Assembly (NCBI RefSeq): GCF_036429475.1
Contig: NZ_CP144125.1
Location: 310,001-374,000, forward strand
Direction: 5' to 3'
DNA: 64,000 bases
Source: Halalkalicoccus sp. CGA53
GTDB lineage: Archaea > Halobacteriota > Halobacteria > Halobacteriales > Halalkalicoccaceae
Positions 36,799 to 45,198 of the stretch are shown piece after piece. Position numbers and translations under genes: made by a program. How positions within the stretch are numbered: position 1 is the stretch's first letter; the number at the start of each line of letters is the position of its first letter. The notes beneath the pieces are model-generated. The model was not told where the DNA came from and did no database searches. It saw only the letters and a program-made list of their open reading frames with translations.

Positions 36799-37233
36799 AT
36801 GCGTCGATCCGACGCACCGCCCCGGCCGTCAGTTCTCCGAACTGACACGGTAGCGTCCGCCTCGCGGCCGGGAGACGAACGCACCCCGATCCGTAGCGGT
36901 AGCGCTGCGGCTCACGTCACACAGATGTATCCAGACACGATCCGAACGAGGTATCGACACCCGACCCCCGGCCCGAGCGGCCCGCCGACCGGGCGGGAAC
37001 GAGCGGTAGCTGTCGCGCTCGTCGCCGTGGCGGTCGCGTACGTCGTCTCCCACCCCACGGTCGCACTGGCGGCAGCGACCGTGCTCGTCGTGGCGGCGGT
37101 CGTCCCGGTCGCGACGTTCGTCGCCGTCGTGGCCGTCCTGCGGCTGGTTGCGGCCATGAAGCGCCACGACCGCCCGAGGCCGGTTCGTCGCGCCCGCACG
37201 GTCGCGACCACGATCGTCGACCGCTTCGCGTGA
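36799..37233 (+). CDS. Small membrane protein, start uncertain
   Basis: The frame gives 144 residues from ATG 36799, which has a TATA-like box at leaderless distance. An internal ATG at 36925 would give 102 residues and skips a low-complexity N-terminal part. The core has two hydrophobic helices (about 72-90 and 92-118) rich in Val and Ala, then a basic tail (RHDRPRPVRRARTV). It contains no known motif. Its poor acidity and simple composition leave some doubt that it is real. Confidence 0.4.
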   Translation: MRRSDAPPRPSVLRTDTVASASRPGDERTPIRSGSAAAHVTQMYPDTIRTRYRHPTPGPSGPPTGRERAVAVALVAVAVAYVVSHPTVALAAATVLVVAAVVPVATFVAVVAVLRLVAAMKRHDRPRPVRRARTVATTIVDRFA

Positions 37234-37268
37234 GTACGTTCTTTTCCGTAGACCTCGAACCGCTCTCG

Positions 37269-38102
37269 ATGACCGACCCGCTCCCGGATCTCCCGATCGA
37301 CGCCGAGATACGGTCGGTAGAACCGCTCTCGGGCGGGCAGATCGGCCGCGTATCTCGGGTCGAACTCGCCGACGGCCGGACCGTCGTCGCGAAGACCGGT
37401 CCGACCGACCTCACGCTCGAAGGCCGCATGCTCCGCTACCTCGAAGAACGCGGACTCCCGGTACCGGAGCTACTCGGTGTCAGTACCGAAGTGCTCGTCC
37501 TCTCGCACGTCGAGGGCGAGAGTCGGTTCACCCCGGCAGCCGAGCGCCACGCCGCACGCCTGCTCGCGGACCTCCACACCAGCTCGGCCCCGAGGTTCGG
37601 CTTCCCGTACGACACGCTCACCGGGCAACTCCCGCTCCCCAATCCGTGGACCGACTCCTGGGCCGAGTTCTACGTGGAGCATCGGCTTCGCTACGCCGCC
37701 CGACGAGCACACGAGGACGGCCCGCTCCCCACCCCGCTCGCGGGGGAGATAGAAGCGATCGCCGCCGAGTGCGACCGCTGGCTGGCCGAGCCCGACGCCC
37801 CCGCCCTGCTCCACGGCGACGTCTGGACCGAGAACGTGCTCGCTGCCGGGGATCGGATCACCGGCTTCCTCGACCCGGCGATCTCCTACGGCCACCCGGA
37901 GATCGAACTCGCGTACGTCGACTGGACGGGGACGTTCGGGGAGGCCTTCTTCGAGACCTACGACGGGATTCGGGGGATCGAGGCGGGATTCTGGGAGACG
38001 CGACGGTATCTGTATCGGCTGTTCCCCTTGCTGGTCCACGTCTGGCACTTCGGGGAGGGGTACGTGCGGTCGATCGAGCGGGTGGTCGAACGACTCTCCT
38101 GA
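37269..38102 (+). CDS. Fructosamine/ketosamine-3-kinase family protein
   Basis: A 277-residue aminoglycoside-phosphotransferase-fold kinase. It shows LSGGQIGRVSRVELADGRTVVAKTG (nucleotide loop and Lys), the catalytic LLHGDVWTENVL and the metal-binding GFLDPAISYGHPEIELAYVD. Family members phosphorylate sugar-amine adducts and help repair glycated proteins; the substrate here is not proven. ATG 37269 matches the usual N terminus. Its stop directly abuts the stop of the convergent vapC. Confidence 0.88.
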   Translation: MTDPLPDLPIDAEIRSVEPLSGGQIGRVSRVELADGRTVVAKTGPTDLTLEGRMLRYLEERGLPVPELLGVSTEVLVLSHVEGESRFTPAAERHAARLLADLHTSSAPRFGFPYDTLTGQLPLPNPWTDSWAEFYVEHRLRYAARRAHEDGPLPTPLAGEIEAIAAECDRWLAEPDAPALLHGDVWTENVLAAGDRITGFLDPAISYGHPEIELAYVDWTGTFGEAFFETYDGIRGIEAGFWETRRYLYRLFPLLVHVWHFGEGYVRSIERVVERLS

Positions 38103-38495
38103 TCAGTAGGTTTCGACCTCGACTCCGGGGATCCGTTCGAAGTCGGTGACGTTCCTCGTGAGTACGGGTTCGTCGCGAACGAGCGCGGTCGCGCCGACGA
38201 TCAGGTCGGACTGACCGGTCTTCGTGCCCTCGCGTTCGAGCGCTCCGTCGATTCGCCCTGCCCGCCGCATGACGACGCCGTCGGCGTGGGCGATCGGAAG
38301 CGAGCCGATCACGTTTTCGACTTTCCGTCGCTCTTCGTCGGGCTGGTCGGTGTATCCAACGCCGTAGTACAGTTCGTACACCGACATCGCGGAGAGGCGA
38401 ATCGACTGGCCCGTCGCCTCGATCCGCTCTGCGGTCTCGACCGCGTCCGTGTCACTGTACATCAGGTCGTGCAGGAACGTCGTATCGAGGATCAT
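38103..38495 (-). CDS. vapC: PIN-domain toxin VapC
   Basis: A 130-residue PIN nuclease. The acidic metal-binding residues are Asp4 (MILDTTFLHD), Glu41 (SVYELYYG), Asp97 (SDLIVGATAL) and Asp118 or nearby. VapC toxins cut RNA, often tRNA, and are held inactive by VapB. It overlaps vapB by ATGA (38492-38495), the usual toxin-antitoxin coupling. Confidence 0.88.
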   Translation of the reverse strand: MILDTTFLHDLMYSDTDAVETAERIEATGQSIRLSAMSVYELYYGVGYTDQPDEERRKVENVIGSLPIAHADGVVMRRAGRIDGALEREGTKTGQSDLIVGATALVRDEPVLTRNVTDFERIPGVEVETY

Positions 38496-38725
38496 GCGGA
38501 TCGGTCGAACGACTCACGTCGTCTCGCGGCGTCCCGCCGTTCTTTCTCCACGAGTGCCGACTCGACCTCCTCTACTTCTTCCTCGGAGTAGATCCCGACC
38601 AGGTCGAGAAGCGAGTGCTCGCCGAGCAGCCGATCGACCGCCTCCGAGAACGTCTCGTCGTCGCGTTTGTGCGCTCGGAGCCGTTCGTAGACGTCGTCGT
38701 CGAGACGGACCGTCTTCGAGCCCAT
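38492..38725 (-). CDS. vapB: Antitoxin VapB
   Basis: A 77-residue protein. The N-terminal SKTVRLDDDVYERLRAHKRDDETFSEAVDRLL looks like a DNA-binding ribbon-helix-helix; the C-terminal part is a charged, flexible helix (EEEVEEVESALVEKERRDAARRR) that would wrap VapC. A near-perfect palindrome starts 4 bp upstream of its ATG and is the likely autoregulatory operator. Confidence 0.82.
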   Translation of the reverse strand: MGSKTVRLDDDVYERLRAHKRDDETFSEAVDRLLGEHSLLDLVGIYSEEEVEEVESALVEKERRDAARRRESFDRSA

Positions 38726-38728
38726 GCT

Positions 38729-38743
38729 GTATACAGTGTATAC
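38729..38743. promoter_or_regulatory. Palindromic operator of vapBC
   Basis: GTATAC-AGT-GTATAC, a 15-bp palindrome whose only break is the central base, lies 4 bp before the vapB ATG. It would cover the transcription start, a suitable place for VapBC autorepression. Confidence 0.6.
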
Positions 38744-38812
38744 GAACTCGTTGAATCTTTCGGCGATTGGGCTTTCGACGGCCGAGGTATTCGAACTGGA
38801 ACGAGGGGGATA

Positions 38813-38870
38813 GGATTTGAACCACGGTCGTTCCGCTCGCTCCGCTCGCTCCACTCCCTGATTCAAATCC
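38813..38870. repeat. Inverted T-arm-like element downstream of tRNA-Leu
   Basis: ggatttgaa (38813-38821) and ttcaaatcc (38862-38870) form a perfect 9-bp inverted repeat around a ctcgctccgctcgct-rich centre. The left arm with its flank (acgagggggatag) resembles the 3' end of the tRNA-Leu gene 47 bp away. A similar unit lies next to tRNA-Val. Confidence 0.6.
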
Positions 38871-38916
38871 ATCTGTTCGATTTTCACGGCTCTCACGTCC
38901 GTTCGAGCCGGAAAAA

Positions 38917-39001
38917 TGCGAGGGATGGGATTTGAACCCATGAACCCCTACGGGAACGGGTCTTAAGCCCGTCGCCTTTGGCCAAGCTCAGCCACCCTCG
39001 C
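38917..39001 (-). tRNA. tRNA-Leu (anticodon UAA)
   Basis: An 85-nt class II tRNA. The acceptor stem GCGAGGG pairs with CCCTCGC, the anticodon loop in GGGCTTAAGACCC gives UAA, the long variable arm is CGTTCCCGTAGGGG, and the T arm is GGGTTCAAATCCC; the discriminator is A. CCA is not encoded. No intron is seen. A short T-run follows the 3' end. Confidence 0.95.
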
Positions 39002-39092
39002 GCGCTCTCCGCTACTCGGGTCGTCGGGATGTGGGTTTCGATCCCACCACGTCGAGAGATACCTATACCCACGATCGGAGCGAAGAGGGGCC

Positions 39093-39692
39093 ATGGGAAT
39101 CGACACGATACTGGTCGCGGTCGCGGAGGAGGACCAGGACCGGGGTGACGTGATCGCGAGTACGGTGATCGACGTCGCGAAGCCGACGGGAGCGACGGTC
39201 GTGATCGCACACGTGATCGCCGAGGAGACCTACAGGGAGGTCGTCGAGCGAGCGGGCGCGGTGGTAGACGGGGACGACGACGACGTCCCGGAGTGGGCAC
39301 GTCAGTGGGCACGGCTCGACGTGGGGATCGAGGGCGAGGTCCCGGAGTGGGTCGAACGGTGGGCGGTGTCGGAGGTGAGCGAGGAGCCGCGTGAGATATC
39401 CGGACCGGAGGCGCTAGAGGTGGTCCTCGAGCAGCGGGCGCTGCTCCGGGAGCTGGCGGGGGCGTTCGAGGAGGCGGGCGTCGAGTACGAGATCCGGATC
39501 GCGGTCGGCGATCCGGCAGAAGAGGTCCCCGCGATGGCCGAGGAGTCCGACGCCGACTTCGTCGTGGTCGGCGGTCGGAACCGCTCGCCGGCGCGACAGG
39601 CGGTGTTCGGAAGCGTCTCGCAGACGATCGTCCGGTCGGTCGGGTGTCCCGTCATCTCCATCCGCGAGGGCGTCCGCACGACCGATCCGTAA
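39093..39692 (+). CDS. Universal stress protein with a duplicated insert
   Basis: A 199-residue UspA-fold protein, about 50 residues longer than usual. The ATP-type motif is seen near the end (VVVGGRNRSPARQAVFGSVSQTIV). The extra length is an insert after the second strand with two similar units, VPEWARQWARLDV (65-77) and VPEWVERWAVSEV (83-95). It is cytoplasmic. The role is stress-related by family only. Confidence 0.88.
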   Translation: MGIDTILVAVAEEDQDRGDVIASTVIDVAKPTGATVVIAHVIAEETYREVVERAGAVVDGDDDDVPEWARQWARLDVGIEGEVPEWVERWAVSEVSEEPREISGPEALEVVLEQRALLRELAGAFEEAGVEYEIRIAVGDPAEEVPAMAEESDADFVVVGGRNRSPARQAVFGSVSQTIVRSVGCPVISIREGVRTTDP

Positions 39693-39735
39693 CCGACCAG
39701 CAACGCTGACCGGTCACGGTCGTAGTGGCGGTCAG

Positions 39736-41961
39736 CTACTGGAAACCGATCCGACTCTCGTGACGTCCGCGGCCCGGTTCGGCGGTTCCGCCGGCGAACT
39801 GGTCCTCGATCTCCTCGTAGTAGCTGAGGATGTCGTCGGTGATCGTCGGCCGAACCGAGTCCATCGCCTGCCGGAAGTGACGCATCTCGACGATGTCGGT
39901 GTCGGCGTCCTCTCGGAGCGCGGTCATCGCCGCCTCGCGGGCGATCGACTCGAGGTCGGAGCCGACGAAGCCGTCGGTGATCTCGCCGAGCTCTTTCAGG
40001 CTCACGTCCGCGGCCAGCGGCATGTCTCGGGTGTGGATCTCGAGGATCTCGCGGCGGCCCTCCTCGGAGGGCTGGCCGATCATCACCAGCCGGTCGAACC
40101 GACCCGAGCGGATCAGCGCCGGGTCGATCATGTCCGGCCTGTTCGTCGCGGCGATCACCATCACGTTCTCCATCTCCTCCAGCCCGTCGAGCTCGGTGAG
40201 CAGCTGGTTGACCACCCGCTCGGAGACGTTGCTGCCGGCGTCCTGACCCCGGTTGGGCGCCAGCGAGTCGAGTTCGTCGAAGAAGATCACCGTCGGGCTG
40301 ACCTGCCTCGCCTTGCGGAACGTCTGGCGGATCGCCTTCTCCGACTCGCCCACCCACTTCGAGAGGAGCTGTGGCCCGCGAACCGAGATGAAGTTGGCGT
40401 TCGTTTCGTTCGCTACCGCCTTGGCCATCAGCGTCTTTCCGGTGCCGGGCGGTCCGTAGAGCAACACGCCCGCGGGCGGTTGGATACCCATCCGAACGAA
40501 CCGCTCGGGGTCGGTGAGCGGCCACTCGACGCTCTCTCTGACGTCCATCATCGCCTCCTCCAGCCCGCCGATGTCCTCCCAGCTCACCTTCGGGAGCTCG
40601 ACGAGCACCTCGCGCATCGCGCTCGGTTCGACCTCGCCGAGCGCGCCGCGGAAGTCAGAGCGCTTGACGATCATCCGGTCGATCAGGCTCGGCGGGATCT
40701 CCTCTTCATCCAAATCGATCTCGGGGAGGTACCTCCGGAGCGCCTTCATCGCCGCCTCTTTCGTCAGCGACTCGATGTCCGCGCCGACGAAGCCGTGGGT
40801 GTCCTCCGCGAGCTCGTCCAGACAGACGTCGTCGGACAGCGGCATCCCGCGGGTGTGGATCTGGATGACCTCCTTTCGTCCGGATTCGTCCGGCACGTCG
40901 ATCGAGATCTCGCGGTCGAACCGGCCCGGCCTCCGAAGGGCCGGGTCGACGCTGTCGACGCGGTTGGTCGCCGCGATGACGATCACCTGACCGCGGGACT
41001 CGAGGCCGTCCATCATCGTCAGCAGTTGCGCGACGACCCGGCGTTCGACCTCGCCGGTGACGTCCTCGCGCTTGGGCGCGATCGAGTCGAGTTCGTCGAT
41101 GAAGATGATCGCGGGCGACTCCTCGGCGGCGTCCTCGAAGATCTCTCGAAGCTGTTGTTCGCTCTCCCCGTAGTACTTCGAGATGATCTCCGGACCCGCG
41201 ATGGAGAAGAAACTCGCACTCGTCTCGTTCGCGACGGCCTTCGCGAGCAGCGTCTTTCCGGTACCGGGCGGTCCGTGCAGGAGAACTCCCTGTGGCGGCT
41301 CGATCCCCAGCTTCTTGAAGATCTGGGGGTGTTTCATCGGCAGTTCGACCATCTCGCGCACGCGCTGGATCTCGTTCTGGAGGCCGCCGATGTCCTCGTA
41401 GGTGATGCCGGTGCGCTGGCTGTCGAAGCCGGAGATCGGCTCCTCTCTGAGTTCGACCTCGGTGTCCTCGGTGATGAGACAGACGCCCTCCGGGTCGGTC
41501 TCGACGGCGATGAGGGGGATCGCCTGGCCGGGCGAGCGCATGAACGGGTGGTTCGTGCTGCTCATCACCGGGACGATGTCGCGTTCGACGACCGGCCGTT
41601 TGAGGATCTGACGTTTGACCATCCCGGCGGCGTCGGAGCCGAACTGGACCGACGCCTCCTCGGGCGGGGCGAGGACGAGCGTGTTCGCCTTCGCGGCCTC
41701 GGCCTTCCGAATCGTCACCCGTTCGCCGATGCCGATGTCGGCGTTCTGTCGGGTGAAGCCGTCGATCCGCACCGTATCGGTGTTCCAGTCCTGGCGGTCG
41801 GCGCGCCAGACCTTCGCGGCGGTCGTCTCGCCGCCCTCGATCTCGATGATGTCGCCGGGGCTCAGCTTCAGGTGCAGTAGCGTATCCGGGTCGAGGCGTG
41901 CGATGCCCCTGCCCGAGTCGTTGGGATAGGCCTTCGTGACCTCGAGTTGGACTTCGTTCAT
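39736..41961 (-). CDS. cdc48: Cdc48/VAT-type AAA ATPase
   Basis: A 741-residue protein with the full p97/VAT layout. The N-terminal substrate domain begins [20 protein letters not shown]. Two AAA modules follow, each with GPPGTGKT and a Walker B ([12 protein letters not shown] and [12 protein letters not shown]); the Arg fingers in the [12 protein letters not shown] and [12 protein letters not shown] motifs are intact. It unfolds proteins, probably for the proteasome. It ends with a short polar tail. It starts at ATG 41961 and is divergent from larC. Confidence 0.96.
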   Translation of the reverse strand: MNEVQLEVTKAYPNDSGRGIARLDPDTLLHLKLSPGDIIEIEGGETTAAKVWRADRQDWNTDTVRIDGFTRQNADIGIGERVTIRKAEAAKANTLVLAPPEEASVQFGSDAAGMVKRQILKRPVVERDIVPVMSSTNHPFMRSPGQAIPLIAVETDPEGVCLITEDTEVELREEPISGFDSQRTGITYEDIGGLQNEIQRVREMVELPMKHPQIFKKLGIEPPQGVLLHGPPGTGKTLLAKAVANETSASFFSIAGPEIISKYYGESEQQLREIFEDAAEESPAIIFIDELDSIAPKREDVTGEVERRVVAQLLTMMDGLESRGQVIVIAATNRVDSVDPALRRPGRFDREISIDVPDESGRKEVIQIHTRGMPLSDDVCLDELAEDTHGFVGADIESLTKEAAMKALRRYLPEIDLDEEEIPPSLIDRMIVKRSDFRGALGEVEPSAMREVLVELPKVSWEDIGGLEEAMMDVRESVEWPLTDPERFVRMGIQPPAGVLLYGPPGTGKTLMAKAVANETNANFISVRGPQLLSKWVGESEKAIRQTFRKARQVSPTVIFFDELDSLAPNRGQDAGSNVSERVVNQLLTELDGLEEMENVMVIAATNRPDMIDPALIRSGRFDRLVMIGQPSEEGRREILEIHTRDMPLAADVSLKELGEITDGFVGSDLESIAREAAMTALREDADTDIVEMRHFRQAMDSVRPTITDDILSYYEEIEDQFAGGTAEPGRGRHESRIGFQ

Positions 41962-42133
41962 GATTGGGCCGTCGCGGGGATGTCCGTCACTCGGCGAGCG
42001 GTGCCGATAGGTCTTTTGTTGGACCGCCTCGCGCTAGGTTTGGTACTCTGTATCAAGGTACGACTATCGGGTACAAAACCCTACCGGCCACGCCCACCGC
42101 GTCCTTTTTCCCGGTGACGCGCCCGATGTCGGT

Positions 42134-43444
42134 ATGCGAACGCTCGCCTTCGACGGGCGGATGGGCGCGAGCGGCGACATGCTGCTCGCGACGCTCTGTG
42201 ACCTCGGCGCGGACCCGGCCGTCCTCGACGTGGTCGAAGACCACCTCGACGTCCGATACGAGATCCGAGAGGTCGTAAAGAACGGGATCGCCGCGACGAG
42301 CGTCGACGTCGTCCTCGACGATGGAGGGGAATCGACCCGGCCCGAGAACCACTCGGACTCCGACGGGGACGGTGACGGCCACGACGCCGATCGCGAGCAC
42401 ACCCACTCCTCCGGCCACGACCATCACGGAGACGACCACGGCCACGTCCACGCCGAGGGTCACGGCCCACACCGCTCGTACACGGAGGTCGTCGAGGCCG
42501 TCGAGGCGATGGATCTGGGTACGGGGATCGGGGACGAGGCGGTCGCGATCTTCACGCTCCTGGGCGAGGCCGAGGCGAGCGTCCACGGCGGGTCACTCGA
42601 GAGGATCCACTTCCACGAGGTCGGCGCTGACGACGCCATCGCGGACGTGATCGGGACGCTCCTCCTGCTCGACGACCTGGAGGTGGACCGAGTCGTCACG
42701 ACGCCGCTGTCGGTCGGTGGCGGCTCCGTCTCGATGAGCCACGGGGTCTACCCGGTCCCCGGTCCGGCGACCGTCGAGATAGCCGAACGTGCCGACTGGT
42801 CGCTCCGAGGCGGGCCGATCGAGCGCGAACTGCTCACGCCGACCGGCGCCGCGATCCTCGCTCACCTCGCGGATGGTGTCGAGCACCTTCCCTCGCTCCG
42901 GGTCGAGCGATCGGGCTACGGTTCTGGGACCCTCGACCTCCCCGAACACGCGAACGTCCTCCGCGGGATCGTCGGCGAGGAACGTTCGTTGGTGCGGGAG
43001 GAGATCACGGTGCTGGAGACGAACCTCGACGACACGACGCCCGAGGTCCTCGGTGGCCTCCAGGAGACGCTCGCCGAGATCGGTGCCCGCGACGTCTCGA
43101 TCCTCCCCGCGACGATGAAGAAGTCCCGGCCCGGGCACCTCGTGAAGGTGATCGCCAGATCCGAGGACGCCGAACGGGTCGCTCGCCGGCTCGCCGAGGA
43201 GACCGGTACCCTCGGCGTGCGCACGACGCCCGGTACGCACCGCTGGATCGCCCGCCGGCAGATCGAGTCGGTGACGATCAAGGTCGACGACGAGCGTTAC
43301 GAGGTGGACGTCAAGGTCGCGAGCGACGACTCCGGTACCGTCTACGACGTGAGCGCGGAGTACGACGACGCGGCGGCCATCGCGCGCGAAACTGGATTGC
43401 CGATCCGGGAGATACTGCGCCGGGTGGAGACTGCGTACCGATAG
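42134..43444 (+). CDS. larC: Nickel insertion protein LarC
   Basis: A 436-residue LarC (DUF111). It begins RTLAFDGRMGASGDMLLATL, and the core HFHEVGADDAIADVIG and GSGTLDLPEHANVLR are typical. Residues 72-113 form a His-rich linker (17 or so His) able to hold nickel. LarC inserts nickel into the pincer cofactor of lactate racemase and related enzymes. Neither larB/larE nor larA is in the window, so their genes must lie elsewhere. Confidence 0.93.
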   Translation: MRTLAFDGRMGASGDMLLATLCDLGADPAVLDVVEDHLDVRYEIREVVKNGIAATSVDVVLDDGGESTRPENHSDSDGDGDGHDADREHTHSSGHDHHGDDHGHVHAEGHGPHRSYTEVVEAVEAMDLGTGIGDEAVAIFTLLGEAEASVHGGSLERIHFHEVGADDAIADVIGTLLLLDDLEVDRVVTTPLSVGGGSVSMSHGVYPVPGPATVEIAERADWSLRGGPIERELLTPTGAAILAHLADGVEHLPSLRVERSGYGSGTLDLPEHANVLRGIVGEERSLVREEITVLETNLDDTTPEVLGGLQETLAEIGARDVSILPATMKKSRPGHLVKVIARSEDAERVARRLAEETGTLGVRTTPGTHRWIARRQIESVTIKVDDERYEVDVKVASDDSGTVYDVSAEYDDAAAIARETGLPIREILRRVETAYR

Positions 43445-43458
43445 CCCGTCGGTCCGGC

Positions 43459-44196
43459 CTACCGCTCTCGGTGCTCTTCGATGGCCTCGTCCAGCGTGAG
43501 TTCGCCGAGCGCGACCCGGCGGGCGAGCGGGGCGTCGATCTCGCGGTTCTCGTCCGATCGTTCGCGCGACCTGTCCTGGATCACGCGGATCTCCCCGTCG
43601 CTCGGCTCGATCTCCCGGGAGTCGATCGGTTCGCCCTTCCGTCGTGCGATGTTCACCGCCGCGAGCACGTCGCCCATCCCCCGGGTACCGGTACCGAGTG
43701 AGGGCGTCGTCCCCGTCTCGTCGACGAGTTCGACCCGCACGCCGTCGATCGCCTCGACGATCCGCGCGCCCTGGAGCCGTGCGCCGTCGCCGATCCGCAC
43801 GATCGCCTCGGGATCGTCCTCGACCTCCCGTCGAACCACCTCCGCTGCGTCGGCCAGCGGGACGTGGAACGCGGCGACGACCGTCTCCCCCTGTACGACC
43901 GCGACTCCCGGACGGGCTCCAGGATCGACTCCGATTACCGTTCGGTCGCCCTCCTCCCGAAGCGTCGAGAGCGCCGTCTCGACCGCCCAGCGTGGATCGC
44001 CCGGCTCGGCTCTCACCTGCTCGATTGCGGGAGCTGCGTACCGGTCGGGGTCGTCGCTCGCACCCGTGACGAGGACGGACGTCCCCTCGGGGAGCGACTC
44101 CCCCCACTCGATCGTTGTGAAGGCCACGTCGCGGTCTTTCAGCTCACCGACCACGTCGTGGTACACCTCGAAGTCGGCGGTCGCGACGACGATCAC
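43459..44196 (-). CDS. RuvC/RNase H-like predicted nuclease
   Basis: A 245-residue protein. Residues 1-60 form a small alpha/beta part. From residue 85 the pattern resembles RuvC/YqgF resolvases: VIGVDPGARPGVAVV with Asp91, VELVDETGTTPS with Asp159/Glu160, and MGDVLAAVNIARR with Asp176, three acidic positions in the order needed for two-metal catalysis. The C-terminal part is charged. GTG 44196 is the start. It is divergent from radB with 79 bp between, which supports a role in recombination. The nuclease assignment is my inference. Confidence 0.6.
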   Translation of the reverse strand: MIVVATADFEVYHDVVGELKDRDVAFTTIEWGESLPEGTSVLVTGASDDPDRYAAPAIEQVRAEPGDPRWAVETALSTLREEGDRTVIGVDPGARPGVAVVQGETVVAAFHVPLADAAEVVRREVEDDPEAIVRIGDGARLQGARIVEAIDGVRVELVDETGTTPSLGTGTRGMGDVLAAVNIARRKGEPIDSREIEPSDGEIRVIQDRSRERSDENREIDAPLARRVALGELTLDEAIEEHRER

Positions 44197-44275
44197 GGTC
44201 GAGATAGGCGGTCGGGGGGTAAACGCCTTCCCCGGGAGCCGGGGGGCTTTAGTCCGACCGCGGCAAACCCCGGGC

Positions 44276-44983
44276 GTGAACGACGAGGGACGGCTGCCGA
44301 CTGGCTGTGGGGCGCTCGACGAACTCGTCTGCGGCGGGCTCGAACGCGGGACCGTCACGCAGGTCTACGGTCCACCCGCGGCGGGGAAGACGAACGTCGC
44401 GCTCTGTGCTGCCGTCGCGGCGGCCGCCCGCGGCGAGCGCTCGGTCGTCATCGATACGGAAGGGATCTCGATCGACCGGTTCGGACAGCTCCTCGAGGCC
44501 TCCGCGGCGGATACCGAGGAGTCGATCGAGACCATATCGGGACGGGTCGTCCTGCAGGAGGTCTACGACTTCGAGGGCCAGGAGGAGGCGGTGCGAGACG
44601 CGGCCGAGCTCGCGGAGAACGTCGACCTGATCGTCCTCGACAGCGCGACCGGTTTCTACCGGCTCGAACGCGACGACGACGACGGCGGCGAGACGCTCCG
44701 ACGGGTCGGGCGACAGGTCACACACCTGCTCTCGCTCGCCCGCAGACACGACCTCGCGGTGCTCATTACCAACCAGGTGTTCACCGACCCCGATGCCGAC
44801 CGGATCCGAGCGCTCGGCGGGCACACCCTCGGTCACCTCACGGGGACGGTCGTCAGACTCGACCGGTTTCGAGGTGGCAACCGCCGGGCGACGCTCGAGA
44901 AACACCGGGCGAAAGCCGTCGGCGAGAACGTCACCTTCCGGATCACCGGTGACGGGATGGAGAGCGTCGAAGACATCATCTGA
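44276..44983 (+). CDS. radB: DNA repair protein RadB
   Basis: A 235-residue RecA-family ATPase without the N-terminal domain of RadA, as is normal for RadB. The Walker A is GPPAAGKTN near residue 32, Walker B is VDLIVLDSATGFY, and ITNQVFTDPD follows. RadB is a recombination mediator that assists RadA and interacts with Hjc in some archaea. Start is GTG 44276. The next gene on the plus strand is far away, and the 3' end faces the CBS-HPF gene. Confidence 0.93.
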   Translation: MNDEGRLPTGCGALDELVCGGLERGTVTQVYGPPAAGKTNVALCAAVAAAARGERSVVIDTEGISIDRFGQLLEASAADTEESIETISGRVVLQEVYDFEGQEEAVRDAAELAENVDLIVLDSATGFYRLERDDDDGGETLRRVGRQVTHLLSLARRHDLAVLITNQVFTDPDADRIRALGGHTLGHLTGTVVRLDRFRGGNRRATLEKHRAKAVGENVTFRITGDGMESVEDII

Positions 44984-45133
44984 GACGAGATTGAGAGTCC
45001 GGGATCGGGAGCTAACGGTGGCGACACAGAGCTGTACGAGTATGGGGCGGTGCGGTATGGTGGCGGTCGCGGTCCAGCGCTGCACCCGCGAGCGAGGAAC
45101 GGAGCGACGAGCGGGCGGCCTTTTTGGAACAGA

Positions 45134-45194
45134 TTTTTGCTCGGAGCGGTTCCCGCAGCGACCAGCGCGAGCGAGGAAACCCGACGAGCAAAAA
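45134..45194. terminator. Bidirectional terminator-like repeat
   Basis: TTTTTGCTCG (45134-45143) and CGAGCAAAAA (45185-45194) are a perfect 10-bp inverted repeat between the converging radB and CBS-HPF genes. T-runs at 45119-45125 and 45134-45138 serve the plus strand, and the A-run at 45190-45194 gives a T-run on the minus strand just after the CBS-HPF stop. Confidence 0.6.
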
Positions 45195-45198
45195 GGTG

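Noticed and set aside
39760-41880. A 706-codon open frame antisense to cdc48
   Set aside because: High-GC coding DNA leaves long open frames on the opposite strand; the product is Arg/His-rich and unrelated to any family, while the cdc48 frame is unmistakable.
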